The position numbers and the translations under genes are program-made. A model generated the notes under the pieces. The model had not been told where the DNA came from. It saw only the letters and a list, made by a program, of their open reading frames with translations, and searched no databases. A stretch of DNA of 64,000 bases from contig UGYN01000002.1 of NCBI GenBank assembly GCA_900457075.1, positions 3,968,001-4,032,000 on the forward strand, in the 5' to 3' direction. Shown piece after piece: positions 29,563-39,186 of the stretch (positions are counted from its first letter, which is position 1; each line of letters starts with the position of its first letter). This DNA is from Serratia quinivorans (GTDB lineage Bacteria > Pseudomonadota > Gammaproteobacteria > Enterobacterales > Enterobacteriaceae).

Positions 29563-32500
29563 TTGCATTCGTGATCCGCTGGTCGCTGCGCAACCGGCTG
29601 CTGGTGTTATTGGCCTCGGTGTTGTTGGCCGGTTGGGGTGTGTGGGCACTGCAGAAAGCGCCGCTGGATGCGCTGCCGGACCTGTCCGACGTTCAGGTCA
29701 TCGTCCGTGCCACTTACCCTGGCAAGGCACCGCAGGTGATTGAAGATCAGGTCACTTATCCGCTGACCACCACGTTGTTGACGGTGCCGGGTGCCAAAAC
29801 GGTGCGTGGTTTTTCCATGTTTGGCGATGCCTACGTCTATGTGCTGTTTGAGGACGGCACCGATCTTTACTGGGCGCGTTCGCGGGTGCTGGAATCGCTC
29901 AGTCAGGTGCAATCCTCATTGCCTGAGCAGGTGAAGGTGGCGCTGGGGCCGGATGCCACCGGTGTGGGCTGGGTTTACGAATATGCCCTGGTGGATAAAA
30001 CCGGCAAGCACAGCCTGGCCGACCTGCGTGCATTACAGGACTGGACGTTGAAGTTTGAGCTTAAAACCGTCCCTAACGTGGCAGAGGTGGCCAGCGTGGG
30101 CGGTATGGTGCGCCAATATCAGGTGGTGTTGGACCCACAAAGCCTGCGTGCGTTGAATATCACCCATCAACAGGTGGTGACGGCCATTCAGGACGCCAAC
30201 CAGGAAGGCGGCGGGGCGCTGCTGGAAATGGGCGAGGCGGAATACATGGTGCGCACCTCGGGCTACTTAAAAAAACTGAGTGATTTTGCCAATGTGGTGA
30301 TCACCGTGCGCGATGGCGTGCCGATCCTGCTGTCGCAGGTGGCGACGCTGCGTGAAGGGCCTGAGATCCGCCGGGGCGTGGCGGAACTGAACGGGGGAAG
30401 GGGAAGTGGCAGGCGGCATTGTGGTGATGCGCTACGGTAAAAATGCGCTGGAAACCATTAACGCGCTGAAGGTGAAACTGCAGGAGGTTCAGCGGACGCT
30501 GCCGCCGGGAGTGGAAATCGTTACGGTTTACGATCGCTCTCAGCTGATTGAACACTCCATCGAAACCCTGTCCCACAAGCTGCTGGAAGAGTTTATCGTG
30601 GTGGCGCTGGTCTGCACTCTGTTCCTGTTCCATTTCCGTTCGGCGCTGGTGGCGATGATCACGTTGCCGCTGGGTATTCTCGGTGCCTTTGTGGTGATGC
30701 ATTATCAGGGGGTGAACGCCAATATCATGTCGCTGGGCGGGATAGCCATCGCGATAGGCGCGATGGTGGATGCGGCAATCGTGATGATCGAGAACATGCA
30801 TAAGGTGCTGGAACAGTGGCGACAGCGTCATCCAGGACAACAGCCGACGTCAACGGATTACTGGCGCATTTCGGAGCAGGCGGCGGTGGAAGTGGGGGCC
30901 GGCGCTGTTTTGCAGTTTGCTGATTATCACGTTGTCCTTCATTCCGGTCTTCACCCTGCAGGCGCAGGAAGGGCGGATGTTCTCTCCGCTGGCCTACACC
31001 AAGACCTACGCCATGGCGGTGGCGGCCGGGCTGGGCATTACGTTGGTGCCGGTGTTGATGGGTTACTTCATCCGTGGCCGCATTCCCGATGAGCATGCCA
31101 ACCCGATCAACCGCTGGCTGATTCGTTGCTATCAGCCGGTGCTGGCGGCGGTGTTGGCACGCCCGAAAACCACGCTCGGGGTTTCGTTACTATTGCTGCT
31201 GTTGACCCTGTATCCGCTTAGCCGGTTGGGCAGCGAATTTATGCCGCAGCTCGATGAAGGCGATCTGTTGTATATGCCATCGTCATTGCCGGGCATGTCG
31301 GCACGCGAAGCCAGCAGGCTGCTGCAACTGACCGACCGGTTGATCAAAACCGTGCCGGAGGTGGCGACGGTATTCGGCAAGGCAGGGCGGGCGGAAACCG
31401 CTACCGACCCGGCGCCACTGACCATGCTGGAAACCACCATTCGCTTCAAGCCGCGTGACCAATGGCGGCCGGGCATGACCATGGACAAACTGGTGGCGGA
31501 GCTCGATAGCGTGGTCAAGGTGCCGGGCATCGCCAACGTCTGGGTTCCACCCATTCGCAATCGGCTGGATATGTTGGCCACCGGCATAAAAAGCCCGGTT
31601 GGCATCAAGGTCAACGGCAATAACATGGCCGATATCGAACGGATTTCCGGGCAGATTGAACAGGTGGTGAAACGGGGGCCGGGCGTCACCTCGGCATTGG
31701 CAGAGCGCATCACCGGTGGGCGCTATGTGGATATTGATATCGACCGTCAGCGGGCTGCGCGCTATGGCGTTTCGGTGAAGGAACTGCAATCGATGGTGGC
31801 GACGCTGGTGGGGGGGGAAAACATTGGCGAAACCATTGAGGGCCGGGCGCGCTATCCGATCAATGTGCGTTACCCACGCGAAATCCGTGATTCGGTGCAA
31901 CAACTGCAGGCATTGCCGGTACTCACGGCCAGTGGAGGTCAGGTGCCGTTGTCGATGTTGGCGGATATTCGGGTGACCGAAGGGCCGCCAATGCTGAAAA
32001 GTGAAAACGCACGGCTCTCCAATTGGATTTATGTCGATCTGCGCGGACGCGATCTTAAATCGGCGGTGGAAGAAATGCAGCAGGCGGTCGCGCAGCAGGT
32101 GCGGTTACCGGCCGGTGTCTCTTTGAGCTGGTCCGGACAGTTTGAATATCTGGAACGCGCCAGCGCCCAGTTGAAAATCGTGCTGCCGGTGACGCTGGCG
32201 ATCATTTTCGTGCTGCTGTTTGTCACCTTCAGCAACGTGCGCGATGCGCTGTTGATCATGGCGACGCTGCCTTTTGCGCTGATCGGCGGCGTGTGGCTGC
32301 TGTATCTGCTGAACTACAACCTTTCGGTGGCCGGGGCCGTCGGCTTTATTGCCCTGTCGGGCGTGGCGGCGGAGTTTGGCGTGATCATGGTGTTGTATTT
32401 GAACCATGCGCTGGAAAAACACCGTCAGCCGGGGCAACCGTTAACCCAACAACAGCTGATGGCGGCCATCAGCGAGGGGGCGGTACTGCGCGTGCGGCCG

Positions 32501-32680
32501 AAAGTAATGACCGTCGCCACCATTATGGCCGGGTTATTACCGATCATGTGGGGCGATGGTGCCGGCTCGGAGGTGATGCGGCGCATTGCGGCACCGATGA
32601 TTGGCGGCATGGTCAGTGCACCGCTGCTGTCGATGCTGGTGGTGCCGGTGGTGTATTTGTTGTTGCACCGTAAGGGATGA
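29559..32680 (+). CDS. cusA: Cus/Sil-type heavy-metal RND efflux pump CusA, two frameshifts as sequenced
   Basis: Proton-driven inner-membrane pump for Cu(I)/Ag(I). Two G runs have one base too many: 30393-30397 (removal gives [19 protein letters not shown]) and 30894-30898 (removal gives [19 protein letters not shown]). Reconstructed length is 1039 residues (E. coli CusA 1047). Family landmarks remain: N-terminal [15 protein letters not shown], the Met-containing substrate region [13 protein letters not shown] and [26 protein letters not shown] and the C-terminal [20 protein letters not shown]. Overlaps cusB by four bases. Otherwise undamaged, so error rather than decay is likely. Confidence 0.9.
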
Positions 32681-32689
32681 TGGAGCGGG

Positions 32690-32880
32690 GGCGCGGAATT
32701 GAATGGCGCCCCCGAGATTGATGACAAAGTGTTTTCTAGCTCGAGATACCCGGGCCTAGCGCACCGAGGGGCACTCCGACGGCCAAGGCCGTTACGACCC
32801 CTTCGGCACGCTCTCCCTAATAACGGGCTTTGTCAGTCGTTCAAGGGGCGCGGTATTGAACGGCGGCCCTTAATACCGAA
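32690..32880. repeat. Palindromic intergenic element between cusA and apbE
   Basis: About 190 bp with nested imperfect inverted repeats. Left GATGACAAAG (about 32720) matches the inverse of right CTTTGTCAGTC (about 32830). Central CGAGGGGCACTCCGACGGCC mirrors GGCCGTTACGACCCCTTCG around 32788. Each end carries a GC-rich hairpin (GGGGGCGC/GCGCCCCC near 32690; a related one near 32850). The left arm holds extra bases (CTCGAGATACCCGGGC between two CTAG tetramers). No ORF. Probably a non-coding intergenic repeat; may act as a terminator for the convergent genes. Confidence 0.6.
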
Positions 32881-32887
32881 CCAGAAA

Positions 32888-33919
32888 TTACTTTACCAGG
32901 AAGGCTTTAAACTGGGGCGTCATCACGGCGCTGAACCCTTCGTCGGTTTTGCTGATCAGATAGACCGCCAGCCCTTTATCTTCCGCCAGTTTCAAGGCCT
33001 TTTCCGTCCCCAGCACCATCAGTCCGGTATCCCAACCGTCGGCTTCCAGCGCGGTCGGGGCGATCACCGTGGCGGACACCAGACGGTGGGTTATCGGCCG
33101 GCCGGTGGTGGGATCGATCACGTGCGAATAGCGCTGGCCATCCTGTTCGAAATAATTGCGGTAACTACCGGCGGTACTGATGCCATAACCTTGTAAATCG
33201 ACCAAAGCCTGTACTGCATTTTCGCGGTCGGTAGGCTTTTGGATCGCCACCCGCCAGGCTTTGCCCTGGCCGTTAACGCCGCGGGAGGAAACCGCACCGC
33301 CAACCGAGACCAGATAGTTGGTGATGCCGTTGCGCGCCATCAATTGCACCAACTGGTCAACACCATAGCCTTCACCCAGCGTTGAGAGATCAACATACAT
33401 TTCAGGCAAGTCTTTTTGCAGCCATTCGCCGTGGTTGTCACCGATCAGTTTGAGGTGCTGCAAGCCGACGTTCTTTTGCGCCGCTTCTATTTGTTGTTGG
33501 CTCGGTACCTTGACCACTCGCTTATCCGGGCCGAAGCCCCACAAATTGACCAGCGGGCCGACGGTAATATCCATTGCGCCCTGAGTGTCGCGGCCGATGC
33601 GTTGGGCCATCAGGATAATGTCCGCCATGCCGCGCGGGATCGGCTGTGGCTCTGTGCTGCTGCTCTGATTAAAGCGTGACAGCACCGAATCATTGCGATA
33701 GGTGGAGATATCGTCGTTGGCGCGTTCCAGCACGGCGTCGATCTGCTGCTGTAACTGTTGTTTATCGACTGCCACATCACCGCTGACCTTGACGCTGTAG
33801 AAGGTGCCCATGGTTTTTCCGTCGATGTCCATTTGCGGGCGGGTATTCTGGTCATTACAGGCGGTCAGCAAGCCGAGCGTCATGCTCAGTAACAGCCCTT
33901 TGGCGAAAACGTTAGCCAT
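32888..33919 (-). CDS. apbE: FAD:protein FMN transferase ApbE
   Basis: 343 residues from the ATG at 33919 (GAAGGATTTC upstream; an in-frame start at 33934 is less likely). Lipoprotein signal ends LGLLTACND. ApbE motifs: GTFYSVKVSG, SRFNQSS, DLSTLGEGYGVDQL, SVGGAVSSRGVNG and HVIDPTTGRPI. It attaches FMN covalently to Thr/Ser of periplasmic flavoproteins such as NqrC/RnfG subunits, using FAD. Divergent from the ybiR-like gene. Confidence 0.93.
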   Translation of the reverse strand: MANVFAKGLLLSMTLGLLTACNDQNTRPQMDIDGKTMGTFYSVKVSGDVAVDKQQLQQQIDAVLERANDDISTYRNDSVLSRFNQSSSTEPQPIPRGMADIILMAQRIGRDTQGAMDITVGPLVNLWGFGPDKRVVKVPSQQQIEAAQKNVGLQHLKLIGDNHGEWLQKDLPEMYVDLSTLGEGYGVDQLVQLMARNGITNYLVSVGGAVSSRGVNGQGKAWRVAIQKPTDRENAVQALVDLQGYGISTAGSYRNYFEQDGQRYSHVIDPTTGRPITHRLVSATVIAPTALEADGWDTGLMVLGTEKALKLAEDKGLAVYLISKTDEGFSAVMTPQFKAFLVK

Positions 33920-34076
33920 AAAGAAATCCTTCAAATCTGGGAAAGGCGCTACAAATAAAGCAAAGTGCGGCGAATGAAAAGCAGATAAAGGTAAAAGAGC
34001 ATTTTACTGGCGTTGCCGTCGCGCTTGGGCTAACTTCTGGCTCCTGATCCCCGGTTGTTTTTTAGAAGCGCTCAAC

Positions 34077-35189
34077 ATGAGTTCAAATTCCCTGGTCCGG
34101 CTGTTCCAGCCGTTCCTGAAAGATCGTTTTTTACATATTCTGCTGGTGGCCGGGGTGTTGATGCTGGCTATTAATCCGCAACAACTGCCTGCGCTCAGCG
34201 GTTTTATCGACTGGCGCACCATTATTACCCTGCTGGGACTGATGCTGCTGACCAAGGGGGTTGAGGTCAGCGGCTATTTTGACTTTATTGGCCGCAAGAT
34301 AGTCAATACGTTGCATAGCGAACGGCGGCTGGCGCTGTTTCTGGTGTTTTCAGCCGCGCTGTTGTCGTCATTCCTGACCAACGACGTGGCGCTGTTTATC
34401 GTTATTCCGCTGACCATCACGCTAAAAAAACTGTCTTCGCTGCCGATTAGCCGGCTGATTATCTTTCAGGCGCTGGCGGTCAATGCCGGTTCGCTGCTGA
34501 CGCCGATTGGTAACCCGCAGAATATTTTGCTGTGGAGTAAATCCTCGCTGTCGTTTCTGGCCTTTATTGCCCAGATGGCGCCCTTTGGCGCAGCGATGCT
34601 GGCCAGCCTGCTGCTGTTAACCTGGTTCAGTTTCCCGGCGCGGGAGATCGTTAAAGCTCCACATACCGAAGGTTATCCTTACCAGCGACGCCTGTTGCTG
34701 AGCTGCGTGGCACTGTACGTGATTTTTCTGCTGTGTCTGGATATCGACCTGCCGCTGTACGGCCTGTTGGCGGTGTTCGCCGGTTTTTTACTGTTGGCAC
34801 GCCGGGTGTTGTTGCAGATTGACTGGAGCCTGATTTTTGTCTTTATCGCCATGTTTATCGATGTGGGGCTGTTCACCCGCCTTGAGGCGGTTCAGCCCTG
34901 GTTTGCTGACATCGCCAGGCTGGGCGAGGGCGGTATTTATGCCCTGGGGATCGGCCTTTCGCAGGTGATCAGCAACGTGCCGGCGACCATTTTACTGCTT
35001 AACTACGTGCCTTCCAGCCAACTGCTGGCCTATGCGGTCAACGCCGGTGGCTTTGGCTTGGCGATCGGTTCACTGGCTAACCTGATTGCACTGCGGATGG
35101 CGGGTGAGCGAAAAATCTGGCTGAAATTCCATTACTACTCGCTGCCACTGCTGGCATGGAGTGGTTTGCTCGGCTGGTTGCTGGCTTAA
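34077..35189 (+). CDS. ybiR: YbiR-like anion transporter (ArsB/NhaD/SLC13 superfamily)
   Basis: 370 residues with about ten membrane segments. Ion-transporter superfamily motifs are intact: TNDVALFIVIPL in the first half with NAGSLLTPIGNPQNILLW, and the inverted-repeat equivalent QVISNVPATILLLNYVP in the second half. Closely resembles E. coli YbiR (372 residues), whose substrate is unknown. A stem-loop directly after the stop separates it from convergent pepT. Confidence 0.85.
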   Translation: MSSNSLVRLFQPFLKDRFLHILLVAGVLMLAINPQQLPALSGFIDWRTIITLLGLMLLTKGVEVSGYFDFIGRKIVNTLHSERRLALFLVFSAALLSSFLTNDVALFIVIPLTITLKKLSSLPISRLIIFQALAVNAGSLLTPIGNPQNILLWSKSSLSFLAFIAQMAPFGAAMLASLLLLTWFSFPAREIVKAPHTEGYPYQRRLLLSCVALYVIFLLCLDIDLPLYGLLAVFAGFLLLARRVLLQIDWSLIFVFIAMFIDVGLFTRLEAVQPWFADIARLGEGGIYALGIGLSQVISNVPATILLLNYVPSSQLLAYAVNAGGFGLAIGSLANLIALRMAGERKIWLKFHYYSLPLLAWSGLLGWLLA

Positions 35190-35220
35190 GAGCGATATTT
35201 CTACTTGAAATACCGCTCTC
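35190..35220. terminator. Stem-loop between convergent ybiR and pepT
   Basis: AGAGCGATATTTC pairs with GAAATACCGCTCT (one mismatch) around a short loop. It sits between two convergent stop codons, consistent with bidirectional termination. Confidence 0.65.
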
Positions 35221-35234
35221 CTCTGGCGCGTCTG

Positions 35235-36467
35235 TTAGCCGCGTGCGGCCAGCAAACAGATGCTGCGGGTGACCTGATAGGACTTCACAAAGGCGCTGAC
35301 TGGTAGAAATTCAAAGCGCGAATGGAAATTGTGCGCACCGGTGAAGTAATTGGGGGTCACCAGCCCGCGGCTGGATAACGCCGCACCGTCGGTACCTCCG
35401 CGCATCGGGATCACCTTTGGTGGAATACCATGGGCGGCGAGGGCGCCGAAAATCAGTTCGATGGCGCGTTTATCTTCACCGATCGAGTTGCTGATATTGC
35501 TGTAGATATCCGTGACGCTACAGCTTACCTTGGCACGCGGATAGTTTGCCGCCACCTGCCGCACCACTTCCTGAATACGCTCTTTACGCGCATTGAAACT
35601 CGCCAGATCAAAATCACGGATCGACGCTTTTAGCGTGGCGAGGTTGGCGTTGGCCGTCAGGTCGTTGAACCAGAAATAGCCTTCTCGGCCCTCGGTATGC
35701 TCCGGCGTATCCCGGCTGTCGAACTGATTGATGATGTCGTTGGCGATAAGAATCGGGTTGATCAGCACATTCTTGGCCGACATCGGGTGAGCGGTCACCC
35801 CCTCGATGCGGATTTCCGCTGCCGCGGCGTTGAAGTTTTCATACACCACTTCGCCCAGTTCGCAGCAGTCGATGGTATAGGCGAAGTCTGCGTCAAAGCG
35901 TGCCAGATCCAGCGCCTTGGCACCGCGCAGGCCAATCTCTTCATCCGGCACAAAGGCCACCAGGATATCGCCGTGACGGTCGGTGGCACTCAGGTTAGCC
36001 AGCAGGGTCATCACTACCGTCACCGCCGCCTTGTTATCGGCGCCGAGTACGCTGGTACCGTCGCTGAAAATAATCTCTTCATTCGGGTAGGCCAGGATCT
36101 CCGGGTGCTCGGCGGTGCGCAACCAGATGTCATGCTCTGCGTTCAGGCACAGATCCTGGCCGCTAAAGCGCAGGCTCTGTGGGTGAATATCTGCCGACAG
36201 GCCGACGTCCACGGTATCAATATGGGTAATAAAACCGATGCGCGGCGCACCGGGCTGGTTGCCGGGTTTACGTGCGGTAACGGTGGCGTGCTCATCAATT
36301 TGCACATCAGTCATCCCCAACTCGCGCAGTTCGGCTGCCAGCAGTTTGGCCATATCGTGCTGACCCGGAGTACTGGGCAGGGCCGTGGCGGCGGCATCGC
36401 TCTGGCTGGTTACCGCCAGATAACGGAAGAAACGTTCGGTGAGCTGTTCGGCTATGGCGCTGGTCAT
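35235..36467 (-). CDS. pepT: Peptidase T (tripeptide aminopeptidase) PepT
   Basis: 410 residues from the ATG at 36467, with GAGAGGATCC upstream; a longer in-frame start at 36683 would add 72 unrelated residues. M20B zinc-peptidase motifs: FITHIDTVDVG (His/Asp), GADNKAAVTVVM (bridging Asp), VPDEEIGLRGA (catalytic Glu) and PMRGGTDGAALS. Releases the N-terminal residue of tripeptides in the cytosol. Confidence 0.95.
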   Translation of the reverse strand: MTSAIAEQLTERFFRYLAVTSQSDAAATALPSTPGQHDMAKLLAAELRELGMTDVQIDEHATVTARKPGNQPGAPRIGFITHIDTVDVGLSADIHPQSLRFSGQDLCLNAEHDIWLRTAEHPEILAYPNEEIIFSDGTSVLGADNKAAVTVVMTLLANLSATDRHGDILVAFVPDEEIGLRGAKALDLARFDADFAYTIDCCELGEVVYENFNAAAAEIRIEGVTAHPMSAKNVLINPILIANDIINQFDSRDTPEHTEGREGYFWFNDLTANANLATLKASIRDFDLASFNARKERIQEVVRQVAANYPRAKVSCSVTDIYSNISNSIGEDKRAIELIFGALAAHGIPPKVIPMRGGTDGAALSSRGLVTPNYFTGAHNFHSRFEFLPVSAFVKSYQVTRSICLLAARG

Positions 36468-36681
36468 GCGGGATCCTCTCGGTAAGCGGTCTATCGGTTT
36501 TAATGGTAAATCAGCCGGTTGTCCAATGGTGCAATGCTTTAGCCGTCGGAATGCGAGACACCGCGCAGAATAAAAAAATAGCGGGGCAACTAGGAAATAG
36601 TCGCGGGTAACTACGGCAAAATCGTTGTTAGCTCTGGGGTGCGGATGCCCCAACAACAATCTGAATGCTAAAGGAGAATTC

Positions 36682-37578
36682 ATGCGCTCACGTCACGCTT
36701 TGCTTATTTCTTTGTTATCCCTGGGAATCTCTCAGACTGCCTGGTCCTCCACCGACGGTGGCCATGCCAACAGCAACGCCAATAGCCGCGAAGTGGCCAG
36801 CGCGCTTGGCGGCCTGAAGAACAAAACCTATAGCCTGGAGCAGGCACCGAAGATCCGCGTAGCCAGCTTCAATATTGCCGCCGGTAAAGTCAGTGATATG
36901 ACCGCCATCGCCAAGGCGATCAAGGCGATGAACGCTGACGTGGTGGCGCTGCAGGAAGTAGACAAGCTGACCGGCCGCAGCGGCAAGCTGGATCAGGCTG
37001 AGGAACTGGCCAAACTGACCGGTATGCACGTGGTTTTTGGCCGCGCGATTGATTATGACGGCGGTGAATATGGCCTGGCGTTCCTGTCAAAATATCCGCT
37101 GCATGACAGCAAAATTTACCCGCTGCCCTCCGGTCAGCGTGAACAACGCATTGCCTTCAGCGCCCAGACCGACGTGCCCGAGTTTCCGGCGCCGATTACG
37201 CTGATCAACACTCATTTGGATACTAAAGAAGATCCGGCCATGCGTTTGGATCAGGTGCGCGAGTTGAACGATCGCACCATCGAAATGCGCGGTATCAAGC
37301 TGTTGTTTGGCGACATGAACGACGTTCCGGGCAGCGTTACCTGGACTGAACTCAGCCGCTACTGGAACGACATTATGCCTGCCGCGCAAGATGGCCGCAG
37401 TTGGCCGGCGGAAAATGCCGAAATCAAGGTCGACTACATTTTTAGCGGCAATGCCCAGCGTTGGCACCTGGACAGCCTGACGGTGCCGAACGCCAGCGGC
37501 GACTGGAACGGCATTCACTGGCCGGCGGTCAGCGATCACCTGCCGGTGGTTGCCGAACTGCGGCTGACCGAGCAGTAA
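36682..37578 (+). CDS. Secreted endonuclease/exonuclease/phosphatase (EEP) family hydrolase
   Basis: 298 residues from the ATG at 36682 (AAGGAGAATT upstream). A Sec signal peptide ends near TAWSS. EEP superfamily motifs in order: VASFNIAAG (Asn), ALQEVDKLTG (metal Glu), NTHLDTKEDPAMRLDQV, LLFGDMNDVPGS (Asp/Asn pair), VDYIF and AVSDHLPVVAEL (catalytic Asp-His). Substrate could be a phosphodiester such as a nucleic acid, sphingolipid or inositide; the sequence does not decide. Base composition is still host-like, and the AT-rich locus begins just downstream. Confidence 0.85.
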   Translation: MRSRHALLISLLSLGISQTAWSSTDGGHANSNANSREVASALGGLKNKTYSLEQAPKIRVASFNIAAGKVSDMTAIAKAIKAMNADVVALQEVDKLTGRSGKLDQAEELAKLTGMHVVFGRAIDYDGGEYGLAFLSKYPLHDSKIYPLPSGQREQRIAFSAQTDVPEFPAPITLINTHLDTKEDPAMRLDQVRELNDRTIEMRGIKLLFGDMNDVPGSVTWTELSRYWNDIMPAAQDGRSWPAENAEIKVDYIFSGNAQRWHLDSLTVPNASGDWNGIHWPAVSDHLPVVAELRLTEQ

Positions 37579-38093
37579 TTTAATCGAAAATGGCGTTGTC
37601 AGCTTAAAGAGCCGTTATGGTTGGCGACACAAGGGGGGTTACTCTTGTGTTGTCTCAAGCAGTGTTATTTGAATGAAGTATAAGATAATTCTTACCATTT
37701 AATCGTAACTCAATGATATGTTAAAATTTATTTAACTTTCTGATTTGTTTTATCTCTCATTACCAATTTAATAAACTCAATTACTTTCAATGAATTAGGC
37801 TTGTTGAAACAAAAATAACCTAAAAATTTGCTATTTTTGCCATGTTAAAATACATTAAATAAAGTGATTTTTAAATATAACCAGTGTTAATGTTTGAGGC
37901 TTGATAAGCATCGAACGATAACCTATTGATATGATTTGTTTCTATCTTCAATTTTATGATTGATTAATTACCATAAAATTTCATTATTTATGACTCCGTC
38001 ATTCCATATTAAGTTTAGATGGCATGTGAAAATTGCCATCTAATCCTGGCGTAGCAATACGCATCCTTGATAAAAAGTAATTGGAGGTATTTA
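37579..38093. other. 515-bp AT-rich non-coding region, left flank of the biosynthetic locus
   Basis: Base composition drops sharply to AT-rich immediately after the EEP-gene stop. No supported ORF. It holds a perfect stem AGATGGCA/TGCCATCT at 38017-38041 (9-base loop), 53 bp before the next start codon, and presumably the promoter of the cluster. No integrase, tRNA or clear direct repeat is visible here. Confidence 0.6.
38017..38041 (+). promoter_or_regulatory. Perfect inverted repeat upstream of the small-protein gene
   Basis: AGATGGCA/TGCCATCT, 8 bp with a 9-base spacer TGTGAAAAT. Could be an operator or a 5'-leader hairpin. No known regulator assigned. Confidence 0.45.
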
Positions 38094-38378
38094 GTGGAAA
38101 CAAACAACATTTATACGTCTCAACTTACCAGCAAGGAACTAGAAGCTTCATTTTCAACATTAAGAGATAAGTTGAAAATGTTGAAAGAAACGCTTTCAGA
38201 TGAAGAAGGCGAGGTGTTCTCAAAGATTATCAAGTCAGCAGGAACTCATCTTTCATCACTTCAACAGTCAAATCAGGCGGAAGATAAGTTTAGCTATATA
38301 AAACCTATCTCGGCCGCAGCCAGTGTCAAGGTCAGAGAGGATATTATCGCACTCTCCGATGAGCTGGAAGTCCATTAG
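38094..38378 (+). CDS. 94-residue small protein, candidate precursor peptide
   Basis: Started at the GTG at 38094 because TTGGAGGTATTT gives near-ideal Shine-Dalgarno spacing; the in-frame start at 38067 has none. Product is hydrophilic and helix-prone with no signal peptide, Cys or membrane segment. Residues 25-53 (DKLKMLKETLSDEEGEVFSK, then IIKSAGTHL) resemble residues 12-40 and 10-38 of the next two proteins. The C-terminal part (from about residue 60; AEDKFSYIKPISAAASVKV and a tail ending LSDELEVH) is unlike them. A strong stem-loop with T run follows at once. Inference: a precursor/substrate carrying a recognition segment for the tailoring enzymes; alternatives are a duplicated N-terminal fragment or a regulatory partner. 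No family recognised. Confidence 0.75.
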   Translation: METNNIYTSQLTSKELEASFSTLRDKLKMLKETLSDEEGEVFSKIIKSAGTHLSSLQQSNQAEDKFSYIKPISAAASVKVREDIIALSDELEVH

Positions 38379-38398
38379 TTTAAATGTTTTTAAATTAT

Positions 38399-38445
38399 GA
38401 AATATATAGCGGTGCGGTTTTTACATTCCGCTATATATTTTTTGA
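38399..38445 (+). terminator. Strong terminator/attenuator between the small gene and the oxygenase genes
   Basis: AATATATAGCGG pairs with CCGCTATATATT (12 bp) around a loop of about 16 bases and runs into TTTTT. It lies 20 bp after the small-protein stop and just before the oxygenase ribosome binding site. This arrangement usually makes the first gene more abundant than those that follow. Confidence 0.8.
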
Positions 38446-38454
38446 GGCTTTAAT

Positions 38455-39162
38455 ATGATAAAAACATCTGAACCAGTAAATATAAATAATAGGCTTAATG
38501 CTTTTAAAAATACGTTATCCGAGCAGGAAAGAGAGCATTACAAGTTACTCCTCTCCCTTGCTTGCGGCGAGTTATTGGGTAAAAGTGATAAACAGGATGT
38601 TGAAAATTCTGCTTTGAAAGCGACGCTTCAGTCTTTGGCTGAGCTACAGCCACATCACGATAGGGTTACCGTTAATGGTATAGCCTGGAAAGGACGGCCG
38701 GATTTTTTGTCCGAAGAGCTGTTTGCTGCATTAAATGAAGAGTCTAAAGAGCTTTATCATTTATCACAGAGATTTGATGACCATTTAGTCTCAAGCGGTG
38801 GCATAATTGCACGGCAAGTTGGTTTTTCAGAACAGCTAATTGATCAAGTTAAAAAGTATGCAGGCAACATCATTCCTACAGGAAAGACAAATTATCTTTA
38901 TTACAATGAGAAAGGAATGGGGATTGATCCACATATAGATAATGCCGAATTCCCAATGAACGTGATAATGATGTTAGATCATAAATCCGAGTCATCACCA
39001 TCCGCGTTGATACTTTATCCTACCGATCAAGAACCCGTTCGTATCTATCTGCAACCAGGGGAGATGATTATATTGTTTGCTGATAGCATTCTACATTCAA
39101 GAGAACGAATGAAAGTAAATGAAGAGGTCAGAATAGTCGCATTTGGATTTCAACCCGTATAA
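38455..39162 (+). CDS. 2-oxoglutarate/Fe(II)-dependent oxygenase, paralogue 1
   Basis: 235 residues; TGAGGCTTTAAT precedes the ATG. The C-terminal half is a prolyl-4-hydroxylase-like double-stranded beta-helix: iron ligands His160-Ile-Asp162 (GIDPHIDNAEF) and His214 (ILHSRERM), with Arg226 (EEVRIVAFGF) placed to bind 2-oxoglutarate. The N-terminal part (residues 12-40, RLNAFKNTLSEQEREHYKLL) is shared with the small protein and paralogue 2. No signal peptide, so cytosolic. Likely hydroxylates or otherwise oxidises a peptide, amino acid or other small substrate. AT-rich codon use unlike the flanking backbone. Confidence 0.85.
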   Translation: MIKTSEPVNINNRLNAFKNTLSEQEREHYKLLLSLACGELLGKSDKQDVENSALKATLQSLAELQPHHDRVTVNGIAWKGRPDFLSEELFAALNEESKELYHLSQRFDDHLVSSGGIIARQVGFSEQLIDQVKKYAGNIIPTGKTNYLYYNEKGMGIDPHIDNAEFPMNVIMMLDHKSESSPSALILYPTDQEPVRIYLQPGEMIILFADSILHSRERMKVNEEVRIVAFGFQPV

Positions 39163-39186
39163 CTTAAACTGAATGGTGAGGGAAAT

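Noticed and set aside
27672..30898. Phase-variable G tracts in the cus operon
   Set aside because: The tracts are only 5-6 bases long and the same class of indel hits A, T and C runs in unrelated housekeeping genes, which points to read error.
32741..32765. Vector polylinker contamination (CTCGAG and CCCGGG near each other)
   Set aside because: It sits inside a larger palindromic intergenic element with host-like flanks; no other vector sequence is seen, though the asymmetric bases are reported as a finding.
38094..38378. Small protein as a Nif11- or nitrile-hydratase-type RiPP leader
   Set aside because: It lacks the Gly-Gly or Gly-Ala cleavage site and the hallmark motifs of those leaders; its similarity is to the neighbouring oxygenases instead.
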